Assembly: GCF_020687825.1 (NCBI RefSeq) | Contig: NZ_JAJEWP010000003.1 | Coordinates: 270,433-334,432 of the forward strand | Length of the DNA stretch: 64,000 bases | Direction of reading: 5' to 3' | Source: Fluctibacter halophilus | Lineage (GTDB): Bacteria; Pseudomonadota; Gammaproteobacteria; Enterobacterales; Alteromonadaceae | In this document: positions 58,570 through 64,000 of the stretch, in pieces | Numbering within the stretch: position 1 is the stretch's first letter | How the letters are laid out: every line of letters starts with the position of its first letter | Made by a program: the position numbers and the translations under genes | The notes under the pieces: generated by a model | Database searches by the model: none | The model's input: the letters and a program-made list of their open reading frames with translations, nothing else | What the model was told of the DNA's origin: nothing

Positions 58570-58988
58570 TGGCGTTGGCTCCTTTTCATCTGGCTATTCC
58601 GGTCACCGACTTGGTTGCCGCCGAGCAGTTTTATGGCGTCCTGATGGGCTGTGGCCAGGGTCGGCGCAGTGAGCAGTGGATAGATTGGGACTTTTTCGGC
58701 CACCAACTGGTGACCCACAAGGTGGCGCAGATGCCATCCGAACCGGCACCAAATGAGGTCGACAGTAAAGCGGTACCGGTACCCCATTTCGGTGTGGTGC
58801 TGGAATGGGACGATTGGCAGCGACTGGCCGATCGGTTGCAGTCCAGCGGGCAGACCTTTGTGATTGAGCCCTACGTGCGTTTTGCCGGCCAGGTCGGTGA
58901 ACAGGCGACGATGTTTTTGCGCGACCCGTGCGGCAACGCGCTGGAATTTAAAGCCTTTAAGGACCCCGCCCAACTGTTTGCACAGTGA
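58569..58988 (+). CDS. VOC superfamily (glyoxalase-like) protein
   Basis: 139-residue single-domain pair of beta-alpha-beta-beta-beta units. [22 protein letters not shown] at the start, [12 protein letters not shown], then [16 protein letters not shown] and [15 protein letters not shown] at the end, with metal-type His7, His75-region and Glu. Specific substrate unknown. One-base overlap with the aldehyde dehydrogenase suggests it works on a related aldehyde pathway. Confidence 0.85.
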   Translation: MALAPFHLAIPVTDLVAAEQFYGVLMGCGQGRRSEQWIDWDFFGHQLVTHKVAQMPSEPAPNEVDSKAVPVPHFGVVLEWDDWQRLADRLQSSGQTFVIEPYVRFAGQVGEQATMFLRDPCGNALEFKAFKDPAQLFAQ

Positions 58989-59062
58989 TTTTCAGCTCGC
59001 GCTGCGGGCATGTACCGAACTTAAGGTTGACCGAACGGTTCAGAGCCTGCAAGAATACCCTA

Positions 59063-59076
59063 TGACAGCGATGTCA
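59063..59076. promoter_or_regulatory. Candidate LacI-family operator
   Basis: TGACAGCGATGTCA, a near-perfect palindrome (12 of 14) with the central CG typical of LacI-family sites, 156 bases before the LacI-type gene. Likely autoregulation. Confidence 0.45.
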
Positions 59077-59231
59077 ACCGAACCGAGTTCGGCCAACAGC
59101 ACTCGCTGTGTGCAACCTTGTCTGGATTCGCCGAAATGGCGTTCTCCAATGGCCTGCAATGACGTCTGCGCGGCACGGTTAACGGCTCAAGCCACGATAC
59201 TGATCCCGCCTGACTCCTGACGAAGAACAGC

Positions 59232-60284
59232 ATGAAAGCAACCATCAAAGATGTCGCCGAGTTGGCTGGCGTGTCATTCAAGACCGTGTCCCGGGTGATC
59301 AATAAGGAAGGCTCGGTAAAACCCGAAACCCTGAAAAAGGTCAACGACGCGATTGCGCAGCTGAATTATCAGCCCAATACGGCGGCGCGTAACCTGGCCG
59401 GTACCACCTCCTTTGCGTTGGGGTTTGTGTATGACAACCCCAATGCCTACTACGTGATTGATATGCAGAACGGTATTCTGGATGAATGCCGGGACAAGGG
59501 CTATGAGCTGATCATTCACCCATGCAGTGCCACCAGTCAGAACATCATTGCCGAGATCACCGACATGGTAAAACGCTCGCAACTGGCCGGACTGATCATT
59601 TCACCACCGATCTCCGAAATGCCTGAGGTGTTGTCTGCGCTCGATCAACTCAACATTCATTACGTGCGGATCATTTCCGGCTCCGACGAGAGCAAAGAGC
59701 ACTCGCCCTGTGTGTTCATTCACGATAAAGAAGCGGCGGCAAACATTATCGAACACCTGATCAGTCAGGGGCATCAGCGCATCGCCTTTATCAGCGGTGA
59801 CAAGGATCACCGCTCCAGTGACGAACGTAAACAGGGTTACCTGGATGCACTGGCCCGCCACGGCATCGAATTCAATCCGGCGTATTTGTATGACGGCTCT
59901 TACTCGTTTGAAACCGGGGTCGAAGGGGCCAAATACCTGTTAGGCTTGGACGAGCCGCCCACCGCGATTTTTTCCTGTAACGATGAGATTGCCGCCGGTG
60001 CGTTGTTTGCTGCGCGACTGCAAGGGGTGGATGTGCCTTGCGACATGGCCATCGCCGGGTTTGAGGACAGCCCGTTCTCCCGTCAGACCTGGCCCAAATT
60101 GACCACCGCCGCCCAGCCAACCAATGAGATCGCCCGCAAAGCCGCCAGTGGTCTGATCCAGCATCTGATTGGGCTGCGCAGTGGCCGCAACAAAACGGCC
60201 GCCATTCCCCATCAGCATTTCCAGCCCACCTTGCTGGTACGGGAGTCGACCCTGAAAGAAGCGTGCCCTGAGCCTGAGCTATAG
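59232..60284 (+). CDS. LacI-family transcriptional regulator
   Basis: 350-residue regulator. N-terminal HTH (IKDVAELAGVSFKTVSRVINKEGSVKPETLKKV), hinge NTAARNLAGTTS with the minor-groove Leu-Ala, then periplasmic-binding-protein-like ligand domain (about 60-335) with AGLIISPPISEM, FISGDKDHRSSDERKQGY, CNDEIAAGALFAARLQGVDVPCDMAIAGFEDSPFS. No sugar transporter or enzyme is adjacent, so the ligand cannot be inferred. Confidence 0.93.
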   Translation: MKATIKDVAELAGVSFKTVSRVINKEGSVKPETLKKVNDAIAQLNYQPNTAARNLAGTTSFALGFVYDNPNAYYVIDMQNGILDECRDKGYELIIHPCSATSQNIIAEITDMVKRSQLAGLIISPPISEMPEVLSALDQLNIHYVRIISGSDESKEHSPCVFIHDKEAAANIIEHLISQGHQRIAFISGDKDHRSSDERKQGYLDALARHGIEFNPAYLYDGSYSFETGVEGAKYLLGLDEPPTAIFSCNDEIAAGALFAARLQGVDVPCDMAIAGFEDSPFSRQTWPKLTTAAQPTNEIARKAASGLIQHLIGLRSGRNKTAAIPHQHFQPTLLVRESTLKEACPEPEL

Positions 60285-60322
60285 TCTCAGGCCCCATACC
60301 GCTTATGCTGGCTAGCTCGCGG

Positions 60323-61168
60323 TTATTGTTCGGTGGTGGTTAACCAGCGGTACAGTGGATAGCCCGCCACTGTGGTTAGGATATTGAGAAACACCGGGCA
60401 AAACGCAAAAAACAACATACCCAGAATCGGGTTATCCATTATCTTCAGCGTATAGAGGTTTGTGACATCCAATACAAACACCCCAACGCCAATAGACAGT
60501 CCGCCACAAAAAGCCATTTCGGATGTATTCCTGAGGCTTGCGAGAAAGCCTTTTGAGCGCTCTTTCCTTGTGGCTTGGTGCTGTTGAGGCAATGCCGCAA
60601 AGTAGGCCTGTGCAGCCCTTATCTCTTCGTTGTCGTGCTGTTTAGTGGTGACATTGCCTGAGGTGTGGGTACTGAGCTGATGATAGCGTTGTGCATTGCT
60701 ACTCAGGGTGTGAGCGTCGACAGTCAGATGGTTCAGGCTGACATGAATATCCCCAAAGCCGCTCCAGCGCTCGAACCTGCTATTCAGCCTAGACAGTCGG
60801 GTTTGAGGGAGCTTGTAGCGGTCAGGTTGCTTAACGTTGAGACCGAGAAACGTATTGTTTTTAACGTGCTTGATGTTCACTGCGGTGACTTCTGACCAGG
60901 GAATGGTTTGGATGGGCCATTCGCGACAGTGAACGCCTTGCTGGTCAACCAGCAGAAAGGGAGAAGGGTCCATCGCCCGCTTATACAACTTCACCATCGG
61001 ATGTATGAACAGGGCCATCATCGGTATGATGAGCAGCATGATTGGCGGAAACGCCACACAGAGCCACACCAGCATGGCGACCATGACCGCCATCAACGCA
61101 AAGGCGCCTATGGCGCTTCGTTTACATGGGAATACGACAATCGGGGTTGGGGTCGAAAGGGGGTGCAT
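60323..61168 (-). CDS. Membrane protein with PH-like domain (STM3941-like)
   Basis: 281 residues. Two N-terminal TM helices (AFALMAVMVAMLVWLCV, PIMLLIIPMMALFI), then a PH-like cytoplasmic domain (FLLVDQQGVHCREWPIQTIPWSEVTAVNIKHVKNNTFLGLNVKQPDRY) in the pattern of bacterial STM3941-family proteins, a low-complexity linker, and a further C-terminal TM pair (about 235-275). Function unknown; STM3941-like is my reading of the pattern. Confidence 0.6.
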   Translation of the reverse strand: MHPLSTPTPIVVFPCKRSAIGAFALMAVMVAMLVWLCVAFPPIMLLIIPMMALFIHPMVKLYKRAMDPSPFLLVDQQGVHCREWPIQTIPWSEVTAVNIKHVKNNTFLGLNVKQPDRYKLPQTRLSRLNSRFERWSGFGDIHVSLNHLTVDAHTLSSNAQRYHQLSTHTSGNVTTKQHDNEEIRAAQAYFAALPQQHQATRKERSKGFLASLRNTSEMAFCGGLSIGVGVFVLDVTNLYTLKIMDNPILGMLFFAFCPVFLNILTTVAGYPLYRWLTTTEQ

Positions 61169-61407
61169 CCTGCGAAAAATCCTTTTTAATCAACGGTATT
61201 TTTTATGTTATATCACCAGTTCCTTGACTGACAATGTACCCGGCGTATCCCTTCAACGGCAAGGTTATCCGGGCTGATACCCTTGCTATTCGACAATACA
61301 CAGTCGAAAGTTTAGCAACGACGTTAAACCTTTCGATGTATTCGGTTGCTCGAAATCATCCGCGTGACAATTGCGCATTGACGCGCCAACGGCACGCGGG
61401 TCTCCGG

Positions 61408-62514
61408 TTACACTTCAAAGTCGTCGATGTATAACGCCGCAATGCGGTCAACAAAGGTGGTGGGCAATCCAGTGCCGATCAGGTTGGTCAGTACCACAAT
61501 CGACAGGTTGTCGTCGGGATAGGTGATCATGGTGGTGGCATCACCGCCGCTGGCGCTGATGGCGCGGTGCTGGTCGCGACCGACAACCTGCCAGCCCATG
61601 GCATAGCCGTTTTCACGGTCATTGAAACCACGGGTTTTACCGTCTTTCAGGGTAACCGGTGTCCACAACAGATCCAGGTCATTGACCAGTTTGCCGGATT
61701 GCAGGGCTATCAGGTAGTGGGCCAGTTCGGTGGCGGTGCTGCTCATACCCGCGGCTGTGCGCATCATATAAGAAAATTCGCCGTAGAAGTTGCGGTATTG
61801 ACCGGTTTGCCCGTTGTAGAAATATTGACGGGCTTGGTTAGGAATGGGACGTTCCAGGTAATCAAAGCCCGCATCGGCGGTGAGCGACATATTCAGCGGC
61901 TTCAGTTGCTTGTTAGTGATAAAGGTGGGGAAGCCATTGGGTACGTATTTGTCCAGGATCTTGCCAATGATCACATACCCGGTCTGGTTGTAGCGAAACT
62001 GGGTGTTCTCTTCAAACTGTAGTGGCAGGGTTTGTACTTTTTCCCACGCAGCGTCGGGGTTGCCGCGTACAATCAAATCGACCCAGTGACCGCTGAGGAT
62101 GCTGGGTAGCCCGGCTGTGTGCGCCATCAGGTGTTTAATTTTCATCGCCTGCCAGTCTTTGGGTAGGTCAGGCAGGTGTTTGCCGATGGGATCATCCAGA
62201 GATAAGTGGCCTTGCTCTGCCAGTTGCACCAGGGCGACACCGGTAAAAGCTTTGGTCATGGAGTTGATCGGGAAAACCGTTTTATCGCTGACGGGTACCT
62301 GATCCTGGATATTGGAGACGCCGTAGCTGGCCTGCTTAATGATCTTGCCATCGCGTACCACGGCCAGTTGCAGACCGGGAATGTGGCGTTCGGCCATGAT
62401 GGTGTTGATCAGCGCATCGACCTCATCGGCCAGCGCCGGAGCTGACACGATACTGAGCAGCGCAAACAGGGGGAGAAGCAACGATTTACGTAGTACATCC
62501 AGTTTGTTAGACAT
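61408..62514 (-). CDS. Serine hydrolase of the beta-lactamase family
   Basis: 368 residues. Signal peptide (LLLPLFALLSIVSAPALA), then a class C-like serine hydrolase. Catalytic SxxK is Ser85-Met-Thr-Lys88, second motif is YNQT (in place of the YxN of class C enzymes), third motif region AISASGGDATTM (HSG/SGG-type in place of KTG). It resembles esterases/peptidases of the beta-lactamase family more than true beta-lactamases. Periplasmic. AAGGAAATT before ATG 62512-62514. Confidence 0.85.
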   Translation of the reverse strand: MSNKLDVLRKSLLLPLFALLSIVSAPALADEVDALINTIMAERHIPGLQLAVVRDGKIIKQASYGVSNIQDQVPVSDKTVFPINSMTKAFTGVALVQLAEQGHLSLDDPIGKHLPDLPKDWQAMKIKHLMAHTAGLPSILSGHWVDLIVRGNPDAAWEKVQTLPLQFEENTQFRYNQTGYVIIGKILDKYVPNGFPTFITNKQLKPLNMSLTADAGFDYLERPIPNQARQYFYNGQTGQYRNFYGEFSYMMRTAAGMSSTATELAHYLIALQSGKLVNDLDLLWTPVTLKDGKTRGFNDRENGYAMGWQVVGRDQHRAISASGGDATTMITYPDDNLSIVVLTNLIGTGLPTTFVDRIAALYIDDFEV

Positions 62515-62697
62515 TGAATTTCCTTGATTTTCCAGGCTGAAGACAGAATAGCGCGCGCATCATAGCGAAACCCGTGCGGGTTGAATAGCGTTGCCGAGGA
62601 AAAGGATGTAAGCATCGGTGTCTACGGGGTCTGTATTGACTGTGTGGTTCAATCGGCAATAATCACTACCCTTGGTAACGCATGGAAAAGGAATGCT

Positions 62698-62904
62698 ATG
62701 GAACCTGCATCACTGATTGAATGGGCGCTATTTGTTGGTTTGGCCGTTGTGATCTTTAATGCGCTGACAGGCTTCGATGACGCGATAGCGCGCTTTATTT
62801 ATCGGGCGCCGACCAAAAAAGAATTGATTGCCCGTGTCGAGCAACTGGAAGCACGCCTGGCAGCACTGGAATCAACCCAATCCTGTGACGAAAAAACACC
62901 ATGA
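62698..62904 (+). CDS. Small single-pass membrane protein
   Basis: 68 residues: one TM helix (LIEWALFVGLAVVIFNALTGF) followed by a C-terminal coiled coil (KKELIARVEQLEARLAALE). Unknown function. ATG 62698 has AAAAGGAATGCT. ATGA overlap with the next GNAT gene indicates coupling. Confidence 0.75.
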   Translation: MEPASLIEWALFVGLAVVIFNALTGFDDAIARFIYRAPTKKELIARVEQLEARLAALESTQSCDEKTP

Positions 62905-63314
62905 AAATCGATGTGCTACAAAACCCCGACCTTGAACTGATCGAGTTTCTGTCGGATAAACTGACGGAATTTAACTGGCAGCGCTGGGAAGTGAGTGAGC
63001 GCTTACCATTGGCGGTTCAGGCCACCGATGACGATGGCAATGTGCTGGCCGGGGCCAGTGGACGCACCTTTGGCGATTGGTTGCTGCTGGACCGGCTTTG
63101 GGTGTCTGATGAGTTACGAGGACAGCACATCGGTTCGCAGTTGCTGGAACAAATGGAGCTGGCGGCCAAACAGCGCGGCTGCACCAAATGCCTGCTCGAC
63201 ACATTGAATTTTCAGGCCAAACCGTTTTATGAAAAGCACGGCTACACGGTACAGTGGGTACAGGAAGGCTATCCACGGGATGGTTGCAAATACTTTATGA
63301 CCAAGGATTTGTAA
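62901..63314 (+). CDS. GNAT-family N-acetyltransferase
   Basis: 137-residue GNAT. The acetyl-CoA pyrophosphate loop is LRGQHIGSQLLEQMELAAKQRG; then TLNFQAKPFYEKHGYTV as the C-terminal strand. Substrate unknown. The upstream small membrane protein overlaps it by four bases. Confidence 0.9.
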   Translation: MKIDVLQNPDLELIEFLSDKLTEFNWQRWEVSERLPLAVQATDDDGNVLAGASGRTFGDWLLLDRLWVSDELRGQHIGSQLLEQMELAAKQRGCTKCLLDTLNFQAKPFYEKHGYTVQWVQEGYPRDGCKYFMTKDL

Positions 63315-63463
63315 CGGATGGCCGTTATTGTGCTGACAAGAACGCACAAAAAAATGGCAAATTACGCAATGATAGCGACGACTGAAACGCCTCGGCTGCT
63401 TTATTTACCCGCTTTTCGGGTTTTTGATAGCAGGATCCAGCGACACAAACAATGGAAAAGACG

Positions 63464-63622
63464 ATGACAAGCAACCGTGATGAAGCCCGCAATCTTCAAT
63501 ACAAGTCCGCTCCTGAACCAGTGAACAAACAACGTGCTGTGTTCAAAGCGGCACTGATCGGCATGGTGTGTGGGGTGTTTTTTATCCTGGCAGCAAAGAT
63601 GGTAAGTATCGCTCTCGCTTGA
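63464..63622 (+). CDS. Small membrane protein (too short for standard ORF calls)
   Basis: 52 residues (ATG 63464) or 56 (ATG 63452). Charged N-terminus (TSNRDEARNLQYKSAPEPV) and one hydrophobic C-terminal helix (FKAALIGMVCGVFFILAAKMVSIALA). Codon use matches the neighbourhood. The Shine-Dalgarno is ambiguous (GGAAAAG before 63464). No family recognised. Confidence 0.5.
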   Translation: MTSNRDEARNLQYKSAPEPVNKQRAVFKAALIGMVCGVFFILAAKMVSIALA

Positions 63623-63755
63623 TTGAAAGCGCCCGGACATTGTCGGCATCGGTATAAGGGCTTAAGCGAATGTAGGGCGGGAATGTGCCAGTAGGGGACG
63701 GTGGTGAATGGAAATTTGAATGACGGCTTAGTACGTAAAGTAGACATTGTGACCT

Positions 63756-63794
63756 TTTCCCATGAAAACACAGAATATGTTTTTTCATGGGAAA
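63756..63794. repeat. 13-bp perfect inverted repeat
   Basis: TTTCCCATGAAAA/TTTTCATGGGAAA separated by 13 bases. Could be a terminator, or an operator or mobile-element end at the border of the more A+T-rich right edge. Confidence 0.6.
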
Positions 63795-63865
63795 CGGGTG
63801 TTACTATGAAGTCTCAGTAATAAGCTGTTAAGAGGCAAGAATAGTAGGTGCAACAATCTCAGATT

Positions 63866-64000
63866 ATGGAAGATAAGAATATTTCAGCAGTGAGAACATT
63901 TGCTAGCTCGATAAGCTCAGGCAGTAAAGTAGTCGCCGATATGTCTGAATTAATTGAAGTTACGTCTCAGTTGCCTCTTTCGAGTTTTGACTACTGGGAA
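63866..64000 (+). CDS. Start of an unknown gene, cut by the window edge
   Basis: 45 codons open to the window edge: MEDKNISAVRTFASS..., then SGSKVVADMSELIEVTSQLP, ending FDYWE. No homology recognised. Alternative GTG start at 63848. Uses AGA and ATA codons, rare elsewhere in the window, in an A+T-richer setting, suggesting foreign origin. No strong Shine-Dalgarno. Confidence 0.45.
   Translation, partial: MEDKNISAVRTFASSISSGSKVVADMSELIEVTSQLPLSSFDYWE

Noticed and set aside
61301..61345. Terminator for the serine hydrolase gene
   Set aside because: Imperfect CGAAAG stem with a 10-nt loop and no T-run; too weak to call.

Overview
This window looks like core chromosome of a marine gammaproteobacterium in the order Alteromonadales. 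I infer this from protein sequence character and gene neighbourhoods: sfsA-dksA-gluQ-pcnB, ftsYEX beside rpoH, yihY/dtd/fabY, metF/metJ, rpmE/priA, hslVU, ubiEJB-tatABC-tatD-hemB and DUF2065-purA. No species assignment is possible from the sequence alone. I see no rRNA or tRNA genes, CRISPR array, insertion sequence or prophage.

Layout. 1-3.4 kb: minus-strand group sfsA, dksA, gluQ and pcnB (cut by the left edge). 3.4-7.4 kb: pepB, a small HTH protein, marC, yjaG, dgkA and rsmD. 7.5-14.4 kb: ftsY-ftsE-ftsX, then two paralogous minus-strand EAL/HDOD genes lying between ftsX and rpoH, which are adjacent in E. coli. 14.4-19.2 kb: a GFA-family enzyme, fabY-like, dtd, pip, two small envelope proteins and yihY. 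19.2-23.9 kb: metF and metJ diverging over MetJ-box arrays, an unknown exported protein, a PTA-less malic enzyme and rpmE. 23.9-28.9 kb: priA, ftsN and hslVU, with a sigma-32-type promoter before hslV.

28.8-35.4 kb is the most unusual part. Five overlapping or nearly abutting minus-strand genes encode an ECF-type sigma factor, a single-pass membrane probable anti-sigma factor, an animal-type haem peroxidase, an unknown 165-residue protein, and a 1091-residue exported TPR-CHAT (caspase-like) protease. The arrangement reads as a self-regulated peroxidase/protease system and is the best candidate here for an undescribed system. 35.4-37.0 kb holds a REC/DUF3369/HD-GYP regulator. 37.0-37.6 kb holds three copies of a hairpin-rich repeat, two of which carry the 3' end of gor.

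37.6-51.5 kb is again core: gor, prlC, a divergent tag-like gene, ubiE-ubiJ-ubiB, an outer-membrane-like protein, tatABC with a coupled periplasmic protein, tatD, a 7TM diguanylate cyclase and hemB. 51.6-55.4 kb: two Spondin_N proteins joined to an OmpR-type regulator and histidine kinase. 55.4-60.3 kb: DUF2065, purA, an aldehyde dehydrogenase, a VOC protein and a LacI-family regulator. 60.3-64 kb: a PH-like membrane protein, a serine beta-lactamase-family hydrolase, small membrane proteins and a GNAT. The last ~350 bases look more A+T-rich, with different codon use, and begin an unrecognised gene that runs off the window.

The sequence also shows linked stress regulation: rpoH has a sigma-E-like promoter and hslVU a sigma-32-like promoter. 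pcnB appears to start at a non-canonical AUC/AUU codon, as E. coli pcnB does at AUU.
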